Source: Tieghemostelium lacteum
Lineage: Eukaryota > Evosea > Eumycetozoa > Dictyosteliales > Raperosteliaceae
NCBI GenBank assembly: GCA_001606155.1
Contig: LODT01000051.1
Span: forward strand, 1-64,000
Direction: 5' to 3'
DNA length: 64,000 nucleotides
In this document: in pieces, positions 35,701-46,976 of the stretch
Layout of the letters: each line of letters starts with the position of its first letter
Numbering within the stretch: position 1 is the first letter of the stretch
The notes under the pieces: model-generated
Told to the model about the DNA's origin: nothing
The model's database searches: none
Seen by the model: the letters and a program-made list of their open reading frames with translations, nothing else
Position numbers and translations under genes: made by a program

Positions 35701-37239
35701 GGTACATGCGAATCACACAAGTTAAACGGTTTCATCCAAAAAAAACTGACAAACTATAAGTCCGCAAAAGAATTTTATGAAAATGCCATTCTAATATTAT
35801 GTAGATATTTGGGATACACATCATCACCTATCATTGAAAGTAATAATCAACTTGAAAACAATAATAACAATGAAAAATCAAGTAAACTATTTAATTCTAA
35901 ATTGGCAGATTTGTATTATCATCTCGGTGATATCTATAGAAAATTGTCAAATCATGAATTGGCATTAGACTATTACAATAGAACTATTGAAGTCTATAGT
36001 AATCTAAGAGACCACCAACACCCATCATTTGCACCACTCTATAGAAACTTGGGTTTGGTTGAAAAGAAATTAGGTAAATATCAAGATGCTGTAAAATACT
36101 ATCAATTGGCTTTGAATATTATAAAGACAAATGTTGGTGAGGATCACGCTGAATTTGGGTTGTGTCAATGTGATTTGGCAGATACCTATAGAAAGCAAGA
36201 TAACTACAAGGAGGCAGAGTCACTCTATCAGAAATCACTCATTATTTTAAAATCAAAATTGGGTGAAAATGATATTGAGGTGGCTGAAGTTTACAATGAT
36301 CTAGGTCTGATTAGAAAGAAACTCAGTCAGTACAATGAAGCTATTGAATTTTACAAGAAAGCCATTGTAATTGCTGAAGATACCCTCGGTGGTAAACACC
36401 AAAAAGTTTCATTTTACAATCATAATTTGGCTGATTGTTACAGAAAACTAGGTGACTATAAGAAAGCTGAACAATTATTCCTCAAATGTCTATTGATAAC
36501 TCAAGAGCATTTGGGATCTGATCATCCAGAGGTTGCTGAAATTCTAAATTCACTTGGATTGGTATATAAGAAGCAATCGAAATATACTTTTGCAGAGAGA
36601 GAATATAAACGTTCCATTCAGATTGTTCAACGTGCACTTGGCCCTGACCACTACAAAGTTGCAATCTACACTAACAATCTAGCTGATGTCTATAGAAAAA
36701 TGACAAAATATGATCAAGCCAAAATACTCTATCAAAAAGCACTAGTACTCATAGAAAAGGCTTTTGGAAACACTCATTCTGAATATGCTGAGGTACTCTA
36801 TGGTCAAGGTCTGAATAATCTATGTTTACAGGATTTCCCAAATGCCATTCGTTTAATTCAAACTGCTATTGATATTGTAAAAAAGGAATTGGGTGATAAT
36901 CATGCAAAAGTTGGTATCTATATGAATTCTCTTGCTGAGACTTTAATTGCAAAATTAAATTCACAGGCAAATTCAACCAACACACACGAGATTTTAGATG
37001 AATTAGATCAAATTAGATTAATGTATGACCAATCTTATGACATTTTATTGAAAGATTTGGGTCCACATCATCCTGAAATTGCTGATATCCTCACCAATAG
37101 AGCTGAATTTGAATTCAAATGGGGATCTCATCAACTTTCAAAAGAATACTTTGAAAAAGCTCTAGAAATCATTAAAATTGCTTTTGATGAAGAACATATC
37201 AAATATAAAACTATAAGTGATAGAATTAGATATTTCTAA
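32776..37239 (+). CDS. BRCT-DUF4062-NACHT-TPR STAND NTPase (nephrocystin-3-like)
   Basis: Two exons, 32776-33885 and 33955-37239, with a 69-base intron (GTATGT..TAG); 1,464 residues. Residues about 30-125 read as a BRCT domain (L-F-S-G-I-N-F, Y-G-G-D-V, I-V-D-H-D-F-V). Residues about 190-320 are DUF4062 (L-F-V-S-S-T-F-L-D-M, then D-M-R-W-G-I-T and G-Q-R-Y-G-W). A NACHT ATPase follows, with Walker A G-P-S-G-Y-G-K-S-T at 446-454 and Walker B-like L-V-W-I-L-D-G. The last 600 residues are at least ten 42-residue TPRs of the kinesin-light-chain/nephrocystin kind (A-x-x-Y-x-x-A-L, G-x-x-H-P-E-V-A). STAND proteins switch by nucleotide-driven assembly. DUF4062-NACHT-TPR resembles NPHP3, but the BRCT is unusual. 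Confidence 0.88.
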
Positions 37240-37304
37240 ACTAAAAAATAAATATTTTTCTGTTATTGTATTATTATTATTAAATATTTTTTTATAATTT
37301 ATTT

Positions 37305-38312
37305 TTAATCTCTTCTACTAGTGGGCATTTGAATTCTATTATCTAATAGTTTAAATTCAGTTCCATCATCAGTGTGTACAGTTAGAGTTTCAAATTGCCA
37401 GTCAAAGAAATTTGCAGTTTTTTTAGTCATTATAACATCAATGTAACCCCATTGGGCACCACCATCAAAACCTTCAACTTCTTTATCTTCTGGAAGTAAA
37501 TTATCCTCTTCCTCCTCTTTATTGGCAGAGGTAATGGCTTTCTTTTCTTTTTCTTTTCTTTCTTGATCTTTTTGTGTTGGTCTCATGATTGGTATAGACA
37601 AAGTGGCGTAACTTGCCATACCACCTTCTTTATTTGTTACATAACCTTTAATTGGTCTCTCAAAACATTTATACCATTTATTTGCTTGTACTGTACCGCC
37701 AAATTTCTTTCTGATTTCTCTATGATTTAAGACATAATCCATAGTTCTTCTATAAGGAAGTGTAGTACGTAAATGTGATTCATAAAATAAAAATCCAATA
37801 GAACCAACTACTACTGTCAATATACTACCCCATTTCAATCTTGATATTAACTTTTCTTTAAATGTTTTTTCTTTTTCTTGATTATTATTATTATTTTTGT
37901 TATTGTTATCTGTGGTAATATTTTCTATATTTGTTTCAGTTTTTGGTTGTTCTCCTGTGGGTGTATTGGATATTGTTGTTGATGAATTGTTTTCATTTAA
38001 ATCTTTGTTATTGTTTACATCCTCTGTTTTTGTTACTTCAGGTGCATTTTTTGATTGAGTTTCTTCAAGTTTTTGTTCATCTTGTTTTGGTTGTTCTGGT
38101 GTTGGGGAGGGTTGTGGTGTTGTTGTGTTTTGGGTATTACTATTATAAAATCTCTTTGTTAAATTTAAAATGGATATTGATTGACCATCATATATTGATT
38201 GATTTTTAAATATTGAATATATAGATTTACTATGATTGGTTGTAATATATTTATTTTGAGGAGCTAATAATCTTTGAGTTAGTTTAAAGATATTATTGCT
38301 TCTGGTAATCAT
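37305..38312 (-). CDS. Mitochondrial inner-membrane protein, COA1/TIM21-like
   Basis: 335 residues, no intron. The N-terminus (about 1-55) is rich in R, K, S, N and lacks acidic residues, as in mitochondrial presequences. A low-complexity T/P/N/E linker runs to about 150. One membrane segment (W-G-S-I-L-T-V-V-V-G-S-I-G-F-L-F) lies at about 160-180. A compact domain follows, with Y-V-L-N-H-R-E-I-R-K-K-F-G and two later stretches of alternating hydrophobic strands. Presequence, single helix and intermembrane-space domain match COA1 (cytochrome oxidase assembly) and the related TIM21. The internal pattern favours COA1 to my eye, but not decisively. An acidic insertion at about 240-285 is extra. 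Confidence 0.6.
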   Translation of the reverse strand: MITRSNNIFKLTQRLLAPQNKYITTNHSKSIYSIFKNQSIYDGQSISILNLTKRFYNSNTQNTTTPQPSPTPEQPKQDEQKLEETQSKNAPEVTKTEDVNNNKDLNENNSSTTISNTPTGEQPKTETNIENITTDNNNKNNNNNQEKEKTFKEKLISRLKWGSILTVVVGSIGFLFYESHLRTTLPYRRTMDYVLNHREIRKKFGGTVQANKWYKCFERPIKGYVTNKEGGMASYATLSIPIMRPTQKDQERKEKEKKAITSANKEEEEDNLLPEDKEVEGFDGGAQWGYIDVIMTKKTANFFDWQFETLTVHTDDGTEFKLLDNRIQMPTSRRD

Positions 38313-38348
38313 CGTTCGTCAGACTTTTTTAAAAAAATAAAAAAAAAC

Positions 38349-39420
38349 ATGAACATTTTTTGTATCAAAGCAATGACCTACAAATTAGAACATCTACCAA
38401 AATTAAGCGAATTCACAGGTATTTTATTATCATGCTTTTTATCAATATTATTTGTTTTTAGTTTATACATTTTTCATAAATCCAATGATAGAAATAATCC
38501 AATAGTCATAAAAAAAAGATTTCAATCAGTTTTCTCAACATGTCTAATCTCATATATAATTTTATATTTATTGATACCATCCTCATCAGAGGTAAATACC
38601 TAGTTTCTAATTAATTAAAATATTTATATAGTAAACAATGTATTAATATTAAATAGAAAACCTTAATATTTTTACAATTGATTGGAATTTCAAATCTAGG
38701 TATAACATATTTCATTAAAGCTACAATTCCACTAGTTTTGACAATGATACTATTTTTTGGACCAGTTATTATGGAACTCTTAGAAGAGGTCTATGATAGC
38801 TTTGATATTTCATTTAATTTATATTCTCTTAGAGATTTTGTTGTTGTAAGTTAGCTATTATTATCACTTTATATTAAAATGATTTTATTAATAATATTCT
38901 AACTAGGGACCAGCAGTAGAAGAAATAGTATTTAGATCAGTTATATGTCCAATATTATTCTTTAGTGGATTTTCGAGCAAATCAATAATAATATTCTCAC
39001 CATTTTTATTTGGATTTGCACATATACATCATGCATTTACATCATCAGGTGATATTTTAGTAAAAGTTATAAGATGTCTAATTCAAATCGCATATACTAG
39101 TATTTTTGGAATGTTTACAGCTTTTGTATTCTTTAGAACTGGTAATATTTTAGCATGTATACTATCTCATAGTTTTTGCAATATTATGGGCCTACCAAAG
39201 TTTGATCAAATATTTTCACACAAATTTAATTATGGTTAGTAATTTATATCACCCAATTTTCAAAACAATTGCAGTATATTAATATTAATCCATTTTCTGT
39301 ATAAAAGTGTTGATGGCAACTTTTGTTATTGGATTGGTAGGTTTTTATCTACTAATTTTCCCTATGACCGATCCCATTTATTTTGATTCAATTTATTATA
39401 TTTTAGAAAATAATAAATAA
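38349..39420 (+). CDS. rce1: CAAX prenyl protease 2 (RCE1)
   Basis: ER membrane protease that removes the last three residues of prenylated Ras-like proteins. Four exons: 38349-38591, 38657-38845, 38907-39234 and 39308-39420, giving 290 residues. Catalytic and signature motifs lie in exon 3: G-P-A-V-E-E-I-V-F-R (Glu149-Glu150), F-G-F-A-H-I-H-H (His183 onward) and L-S-H-S-F-C-N-I-M-G. Several hydrophobic helices surround them. Intron sites are GTAAAT, GTAAGT and GTTAGT with TAG or AAG acceptors. All residues expected for activity are present. Confidence 0.92.
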
Positions 39421-39720
39421 ATAAGTCACTATTTACTATATGTAAGATTAATCTATAAAAATATCTATATTTTTTTTTTTTATTTTATGGTCTTGTATAT
39501 ATTTTAGTGTATATGTATGTATATATATATATATATGGATATGGTTGAATATTGTATAATAATACTATTATTTATAATAGGTGAAATCTTGTGTATATAT
39601 ATGTTGTTATTATGTTATTTACTATTTTTTTTGTTTTTTAAATATTACTAATTGTATGTAGAAGAAAAGAGGAGGGGGAGGAATTGATTAAAATTGAAGT
39701 TGATATGAACAGAGTAACTA
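39421..39720. other. Convergent spacer with (AT)n tract
   Basis: Three hundred bases between the ends of rce1 and the Mei2-like gene. It holds an (AT)8 run at 39521-39536, TATAT-rich DNA and a purine-rich patch (AAGAGGAGGGGGAGGAA) near 39666. Nothing gene-like. Confidence 0.6.
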
Positions 39721-41631
39721 TTACATAAAAACGTCAACAGAAAAAGTTGCCAAATGAAGTGGCTTTTCACCACTTCCGCTGGTATCAGAAACAAAAACTA
39801 TTGGACTGATTTTTTTTACGTGTGATCCTAAACTGGTATTTCTAAGATGTTGAATCAATGAGATTTTTCCTTGAATTCTTGCATAAGTTATTTCACAAAC
39901 TTTGGAACAAGAGAATTTCTCCCACTTTCTTGAGTTGAATTCCAAGTAAAATGGTATTATATTTTTATAATTTAAAAAGTTTATAAAAGCATAACCATAA
40001 TTAACCTTAGTCTAATATATTAACAGTGTTAGAAATTAAGAATTAAAATAATATTGTTATTCTACTAAAAATACATACTAATGGATCAATTGGAAGATAT
40101 AGGAAATCATATGCACCTTTGAAATGTTCATCGACTATAGACAATAATATTGTCTGTGATAACCTATTGGGAATATTTTTAATCATTATTGAAGTCCTAG
40201 AATCAACACCAGATTTAACATCCTCCAAGTTGAAATTATATTGAATCTTATCCTCTTGACTGGAAATGAGGCTTTGTTGATTACTGTTTCTTGGTGATGT
40301 TTGAGATCTTGGGCTTTTAAGACTGGCAGTTGGGCTATGACTTATTGATGATTTGGATATAGGAGATAATGGTGATAATGGAGGTGATTGATCACTCTCT
40401 AGTGATTGTAAACCAACCAAAAGCGGAATTATTGGTTTGTTAAATCTAGTTGACATTAAAGGTGTTGATGTGCTAGAGTTTGATGATGTAGATGGTGATG
40501 ATATTGGTGATTGTTGTTGTTGTTGTTGTGTAGTATTTGTTGATGGTGATTGTCCGAGTAATAATTTTTGAGAATTTGATAGAGATGAAATTAGTGGATT
40601 ATTTGGTGGTGATATTGAAATTTGATCGTCTGATTGTAAATGATGATATTGATGGCTATTAATTGGAGTGTGAGATCTAGAGTTATTTAAACTATTACCA
40701 TTACTACCATTACCATTATTAGTAGTGTTGGAATGGAATTGTGCCTGTCTATTAAACTGATCCATCATTTCATTCAACTCATCTTCAAATTCCAAATCGT
40801 TGTTATTCTTTTTTGAAGATTTTTGTTGTTGTTGTTGTTTGGATTGTGAGTCATCATCTAAGAAATTAGTTACATTAGAGGAGGAGTCTTCAAACAAATC
40901 TTGATTTGAACCATCTGATGGGAACAAATTCTTGTTGAAACCACCAGGTCTAGAATGTTGAATTCTTAATTTCTTACCACATAACTCAATTTTGTTTAGA
41001 TGTTTAATTGCCTCCAAAGCATGTCTTATATCATAAAATTCGATAAATTTATGATGTGTCTTATTAGGAGTCTCTCTAATCTCTTTTATCTGACCATAGG
41101 TACCAAATAATTGAGTTAAATGCTGATTAGTTATGGATGAATCTAGATTAAATACTACCAGTGTACCCTGATCAGAATAGTCTTTTGAGATACAATAGTG
41201 TATCTTTATCTTCTTTTTCAATAACTCTGAATTTTGAAGATTTCTAAAGGCTTGAGTGGCATGTCTAATATCATAATAGGAAACAATAACAAATCCTCTG
41301 GTCTTACAATTACAATAGATGTGTTTAACTGGACCATAACTACTGAACATTGAGTAGAGATCTTCATCTTCTACCAATGGGTTAACATTACGAACAAATA
41401 GATTTCTAGATGCTGTATCTTTAAATGATACGATAAATGATTCTTTTTTACTATTATTATTATTTTGTGTGGTAATATTACTATGATTAAGAGGTCCTCT
41501 AGGTGATTGTGGTGATATTAAATTACTCATTGATGTAGATGGTGATGCTGTTGGTGAAGCCGTTATTATATTTTGATGATGAATTGGGTGTAAAGTGTTT
41601 GGTGATTGTGCTATTGGTTGTATAGTTGGTG

Positions 41632-41687
<56 letters not shown>

Positions 41688-43159
41688 GGTTGTGGTTGTT
41701 GTGGTTGTGGTTGTTGTTGTTGTTGATTATAATAATTTGAAAGATCATCAGATGAAAAATTATTATCAAAATTATCATAATTTGGTTTTACCAAATCAAA
41801 ACTATCCAATGGGTTATAGGTAGTTGCAACATTAGTTTGTTGTTGTACTTGATAATATTGTTTTTGTTGTTGGAATTGCAATTGTTGTTGTTGTAACTGT
41901 AATTGTTGTAATTGTAATTGAATCTTTTGTTGTTGTTGGTGGTTGAATTGTAGTTGATGTTCTAGTAATTTATTGGATGTAGCTGTGGGTAAAGATGATG
42001 AAGATGTTTGTGATGATGTAGTTGGTAATGTTCTTGACATTAAGTTATTGTTATTATTATTGTTACCATAACTATTGCTGTGGTTAGTTAGACTATTACT
42101 ACTAACAGTAGCTGAGGTTGTTGGTGCTGAACCGTATACACCAGATGGAAGGTTTTGTTGATTAAAAGAGTTATTTTCAGAGTGATACAAACTTCCATTG
42201 GAAGATGTAGATACAATGGCATAATCAAAAGTTGATGGTGATTGATACCATTTTGATTTCAAAGAGAGATCAGAAGAGGTAGATAGAGATGATTGACCAT
42301 ATCTTGGAATTTGTTCATCAGTCAATGGTGATAGTCCATCAATTCCCAGAGAAAATTCTTTAAAACTACCAATTCCTCCTAAACCAGGTGTACTACCACC
42401 AACAATTGGTGATGTAAGAGCTGAGGAATTATTATTAATAGTTGGTGATTTATTAAATGATAATTGTTGGTTAGATGATGATGGTGGTGGCGTATTACTA
42501 GTTGATGGTGTTGTATTATTACTATTTGCCAAAGAAGTAGAAGGTGAAGATAGATTAAAACCAGTAGATTTTATTGGTTTAGCATCCATATTACTAATTA
42601 AACTATTAGAAAAAGTATGAACTTGTGTGGTAGTGGATGGTGAATGTGATAATTTAATTGAAAATGGGTCAGCACCATTACCTCCACCTCCCATCATTGA
42701 TGGTGTTGAGGATGGTGTGTTTAGATTTGAAAAACTACCAAAACTACTGTGTGTGGGTGATGAATACTGACTGTTGCTTTGGTGTGTTGAAAAATGATGA
42801 TGCTGTTGTTGTTGTTGTTGTGGTTGTTGTTGTTGTAGTTGAGAGGTTAACGGTGAGTATATACTATTACTACCACCAAAATTTGGTGATCCGCTACCAC
42901 TTCCATTAGCTAGTCCTGACAATAACCCATTACTTCCTCCACTACTGGCATTACTGAAATTACTTAACATACTATTACCTGTTATTGGTGATGATGTTGG
43001 ATTTTGGAATAGATGGCCACTACTGAGATTACCATTCACACCACCAAACACATTATGATTATTATTATTATTACTATATGGTAAATTGTTTTGTTGTTGC
43101 TCCATTAGTGAACCTGAAATATCACTTAGAGAAAATCTTAAAAATGATTGATTATCCAT
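39721..43159 (-). CDS. Mei2-like RNA-binding protein, three RRMs
   Basis: Mei2-type proteins bind RNA and, in yeast, drive meiosis. Two exons: 43159-40079 and 40011-39721, 67-base intron (GTATGT..TAG), 1,123 residues. The first half is S/N/Q/P-rich with phased S-P motifs. RRM1 is at about 575-655 (N-L-F-V-R-N-V, R-G-F-V-I-V-S-Y) and RRM2 at about 660-740 (T-L-V-V-F-N-L, H-K-F-I-E-F-Y). The diagnostic C-terminal Mei2 RRM is split by the intron: T-S-I-M-I-K-N-I-P-N, then N-Y-G-Y-A-F-I-N-F, and E-F-N-S-R-K-W-E-K-F with Y-A-R-I-Q-G-K. Splicing was essential to see it; the small terminal exon looks like a separate 74-residue gene otherwise. Repeated S-P sites suggest phosphorylation control. Confidence 0.92.
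41634..41687. repeat. (TTG)18 trinucleotide run encoding poly-Gln in the Mei2-like gene
   Basis: Eighteen uninterrupted TTG units on the plus strand, which are CAA glutamine codons on the gene's strand. More interrupted TTG units follow to about 41724. It is a likely length-variable microsatellite. Confidence 0.9.
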
Positions 43160-43906
43160 TTTTTATAATCTTTTTTTTTTCCTTTGGTTATTAGAGAAAA
43201 AAAAGATGAAATGGAATCTTAGGCGTTTTATTTGATTTAAGATAATTGTTGGCTTGATTTTTTTTTTTTTTTATAATATTTTTGAATTTTATATATAGTT
43301 TTGTTGGTATTTAATTGACAACGAAAATTCTTTAATCTATATAAATATGAGATATATATAAAAATAAATAAATTCTAATGGTAAAAACCAATTAGAAATG
43401 ACAGCGCTGTATACAATACTGAAAAAAATATTAAAAAAAAAATCAAGACACTAAAAAAAAAACTAGATATTTATCACTATCACAAAATTAAAAAAAACAA
43501 ATAATCTTAATGAATAAAATGATTGAATAGTATCTCTCTTTACAATTAATATTATATGAATTGAAATAAAAAAAATACTTTTGTTTCAGTGAAAGGTTAT
43601 CGGCTGTTGGAAAAAAAAAAAAAAAAATAAATTACAAAATATCTTGAACGATAATGAGGGCAAATTTACTTTAAAAGGCATTGCCCAATCAAATCTCCAT
43701 TTGAGTGATTGTATATTAATTCTGTTGTAAAATAATTTTGGATTCATAAAGAAAATTGATACCTTTTACTCAATGGCATAATATAAAATCCCACAAATGT
43801 TCATCACTCGATATGTCTATCGATTTTACACAAGTCACACTACACCAACTAAAATGAAAAAAATGAACAACCACACCACCTCATTTCATCACAAATTTAA
43901 ATTAGT
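43160..43906. other. Upstream region of the Mei2-like gene
   Basis: About 750 bases between two genes on the minus strand. A/T-rich with long A and T runs. No coding potential on either strand beyond short chance frames, and no repeat or RNA gene that I can support. It should contain the Mei2-like promoter and the end of the helicase transcript. Confidence 0.5.
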
Positions 43907-46453
43907 TCATTTATTTTTTTTTGATTTTTTCAAAATGACTTCTTTTGCACTGTAATTCTCCACTTCTTCATATTTATAAATGAAATTTATATCTCTTTTT
44001 TTGGATTTTTCTTTCGTGTTTTTCACAGCATGTTCTGTGGTGGTAGTAGTAGTAGTATTATTATTAGGTTGTATTGTATTTATAAAATAATAATTATTTA
44101 ATTTTAAATATTTTAAAAGGTTTAACCAATGTTTATCAGTAGATAGTGTCTGTGAATTACCTACTATGATAAGTGATGATTTTGCACGTGTTAATGATAC
44201 ATTTAATCTTCTCCAATCACTTAGAAAACCTATAGAATGACTAGAATTTGATCTAACGGTTGACAATATAATTATATCTTTTTCACGACCTTGGTAACTA
44301 TCCACTGTAGAACAAAACATTTTAATATCAGATAATGATTCATTTAGTTTTTGTGATTGTGCACCATAGGGTGATATAATACCAATTCTCTTTGGTGATA
44401 TTCTATTGGATGAAGATGAGGAGGAAGTTAGATCTCTTACAATATCACAAACAGTTTGTATTTCCATTGAATTGTAATAGGATTGATGTGTTATTTGATC
44501 TTTACTATTTGGTAAATCTATAAATTGTATTGGGTAATAGTGTTTGGGTGGTAATCTATATTGATCATCGACAGCATTGATAATGGTACCATTATAGAAT
44601 TCATCTGATGAGAATTTTGAGATTGCAGAGTGCATTCTATATTGATTTGTCAATTGTAATGCTTCAACTTTATCTTGAATAATTAGACGTTCGAATAAAC
44701 TAGTAGATAACCCTTGTTTAGATGCTTCTAATGAAACAACTGTTGGTGGAAGTTGGTTATGGTCACCAAACATTATCAATTGTTGTGATGATTTTAGTAA
44801 TGGTATCAATAGTGATGGCTCTGTGGCTTGTGATGCCTCATCAATGAGTACAATAGGAAATATCTGTTGTGATAGAATCTCTCTACCAGAGCTTATACAG
44901 GTTGTGCAAATTACATCGTACTCTTGTAAGATGGAATCAATCTCTTGTCTCTCTTTTTGTTGGTAATTAAATAGTGCGGTGGGTGTGTGGGTTGTTTTTT
45001 TTTGTTTTTGGTGTTGACTAAGAATTCTTGCCATTCTTTTTTCTAAAATGTACTCTAGTGTGTGTTCTTCTAATTCAGATCTAATCTTCGATGGTACCCC
45101 AATTCTTAATACTCTAATACCACTTTGAATTAGTGGTTCCATTATATTATCAACACCAACATTGGTATAAGCAGTAACAAGAATTTTAAAATGCTGACCA
45201 TTACCATGACCAACATTTTCAGTTTTTGAAAATCTATGTAAATGAACTAATAGACGTATCAAATGAATGGCAGTATAAGTTTTACCAGTACCAGGTGGAC
45301 CAACAACCAAAGACAATCTTCTTTGAGCACACTTTTCAATAATATCTCTCTGAGTACTATTTAATTTCCATTGTGAATAGTCTATTGGAAATGATTTTAT
45401 AGTGTGATAACTCTCCATAGCACTGTCATTCATTGTCTTTCCCATCTTACATTGACTCAATAAGATATCATATAATTTAGTATGATAAATTAAATCAGCA
45501 CTAGAAACTTTAATCAAAGCCAACATCATTCTTTCCATAGATATTTTATTATTACCAACATCAATTCTCCATTTACTTCCAGAATTACTAAATAGTGTTC
45601 TAATTGATTTTTCAGTTAATGTCGTTGACTTTATAGATAATAAAAATTCACTCTTTTGAAAGCTAACCAAAGTAGCCTCATATACTTCTGTATCAGTCAA
45701 AGGATTTTCACGACTTATCAACACCAAATCACCTAAAAGTATCTTTGAATATTCATTATTTTGAAATACTTTTAAAATTGGGCAATCAACATCAATTGTT
45801 TTTGTTGTTGTTGATTTTGAAGATATATTTTTCTGATTAAATTGATCAATAGAATTATTAGCATCAATATAGAATCTAATAATATATTCATCTGACATTG
45901 TTTTATTACAATAGGTAGATGATAGATTTAATAATGTTAAACCATTACGTTGTAATTTTTCCAGTGGTGTTGAAATTAACTTTTTTTCAAAGTTTGATTT
46001 CTCAGCTATGGATTCCAATATCAGTAGCTTTTTAAATTTTTCAAAATAACTTTGTTTTTTTTTTAATAGTACACTACTAACAACAATTGGTAATCCAGTA
46101 TTAATACTACTGCTACTACTACTTTTACTGCCACTTTTATTTATATTAGAACTCTTTTCAATTAGATTTTGCTTTTCAATAATTTTTTCAAATTCCAATG
46201 TAAAATTTAATGATTTCCATCCTTTACCAAAATTTATTTTTCCATCTTGATTGATATGATTACTATTTTGATCAATTAAATCTACATCATCTAATTCCAC
46301 AACATCCATTATATTTCGTTTTTTATGAAAAAGTCCAATAAATTTTTTACAAAAAAAACAAGGAGAACCAACTAATTCCTTTAAAATTTTGAATAAAGAG
46401 GATATAGCGGATGTAAAGAGTTTGCTGAGACTATTGGAATCCATTATCATCAT
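43907..46453 (-). CDS. UPF1-like superfamily 1 helicase (IGHMBP2/SMUBP2-related)
   Basis: 848 residues in one exon. Helicase motifs in order: Q motif region near 370, Walker A G-P-P-G-T-G-K-T at 385-392, motif Ia (T-A-Y-T-N-V-G-V-D), Walker B I-D-E-A-S-Q-A-T (Asp538), G-D-H-N-Q-L-P-P, motif IV-V (Q-Y-R-M-H; S-T-V-D-S-Y-Q-G-R-E-K-D) and motif VI (N-V-S-L-T-R-A-K). This is the UPF1/SMUBP2/SETX branch, which unwinds RNA or DNA 5' to 3' with ATP. The N-terminal half has a beta-rich segment at about 180-290 comparable to the family's 1B/stalk part. No zinc-knuckle CH domain is present, so it is not UPF1 itself. An R3H or AN1 domain of IGHMBP2 is also not visible. Confidence 0.9.
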   Translation of the reverse strand: MMIMDSNSLSKLFTSAISSLFKILKELVGSPCFFCKKFIGLFHKKRNIMDVVELDDVDLIDQNSNHINQDGKINFGKGWKSLNFTLEFEKIIEKQNLIEKSSNINKSGSKSSSSSSINTGLPIVVSSVLLKKKQSYFEKFKKLLILESIAEKSNFEKKLISTPLEKLQRNGLTLLNLSSTYCNKTMSDEYIIRFYIDANNSIDQFNQKNISSKSTTTKTIDVDCPILKVFQNNEYSKILLGDLVLISRENPLTDTEVYEATLVSFQKSEFLLSIKSTTLTEKSIRTLFSNSGSKWRIDVGNNKISMERMMLALIKVSSADLIYHTKLYDILLSQCKMGKTMNDSAMESYHTIKSFPIDYSQWKLNSTQRDIIEKCAQRRLSLVVGPPGTGKTYTAIHLIRLLVHLHRFSKTENVGHGNGQHFKILVTAYTNVGVDNIMEPLIQSGIRVLRIGVPSKIRSELEEHTLEYILEKRMARILSQHQKQKKTTHTPTALFNYQQKERQEIDSILQEYDVICTTCISSGREILSQQIFPIVLIDEASQATEPSLLIPLLKSSQQLIMFGDHNQLPPTVVSLEASKQGLSTSLFERLIIQDKVEALQLTNQYRMHSAISKFSSDEFYNGTIINAVDDQYRLPPKHYYPIQFIDLPNSKDQITHQSYYNSMEIQTVCDIVRDLTSSSSSSNRISPKRIGIISPYGAQSQKLNESLSDIKMFCSTVDSYQGREKDIIILSTVRSNSSHSIGFLSDWRRLNVSLTRAKSSLIIVGNSQTLSTDKHWLNLLKYLKLNNYYFINTIQPNNNTTTTTTTEHAVKNTKEKSKKRDINFIYKYEEVENYSAKEVILKKSKKNK

Positions 46454-46519
46454 TCAATTTAGTACAAGTAGAAAGAACAGTTGCAGGGGTTGAGACTGAG
46501 GGTATTGCTCTATGAGGAT

Positions 46520-46590
46520 TAAATTTTTGATATATTTCTTGTCATCTCTTGTCGTGGGTGGGTGATGACAAGAAATATATCAAAAATTTA
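46520..46590. repeat. Perfect hairpin: 27-bp arms, 17-base loop
   Basis: Bases 46520-46546 and 46564-46590 are exact reverse complements across all 27 positions; the arm core is TTTTTGATATATTTCTTGTC. The loop is G/T-rich and contains GTGGGTGGG. It lies 67 bases upstream of the helicase start and about 390 upstream of the piggyBac gene. It could be a tiny palindromic element, an RNA hairpin or a divergent-promoter feature. Confidence 0.85.
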
Positions 46591-46976
46591 GAGAAGGAAA
46601 TTGATGAAAAAGATAATTTATTTAAGGAAAAAGATAATGTAATTGTTACAATATATCTCGAAAAACACATTTAAGGAATGAGTATTAATTAATAGTATTT
46701 AGAGAAAAACTAAGATTAATAGATGGGAAGTATACAATTTTAAGATTTTAGTTTTTTTTTAAAGTTAGTTAACGGGAAATAATAATTATTTTATTTATAA
46801 ATATGCAATTAATCTACTCCATTTATAAAAAATATATAGAAATAGGCAATTTTATTATTAATTATAAAATATTTTTTTATACTTTTTTTCAAGCAAATTA
46901 TAAAAGTTCAACTTTATCGTTAAACGTCAATATAAATTTAGTTGTGATAAAAGAATTTTACAAAGAATACAATTTA

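Noticed and set aside
39721-39945. Apparent separate small minus-strand gene
   Set aside because: It is the last exon of the Mei2-like gene; a 67-base intron joins it in frame and completes the third RRM.
41626-41823. Plus-strand poly-valine protein
   Set aside because: A shadow of CAA glutamine repeats on the opposite strand.
46803-46976. Longer start for the piggyBac protein
   Set aside because: The extra 58 residues are I/Y/K/N-rich leader-like sequence; ATG 46977 begins the acidic N-terminus typical of the family.
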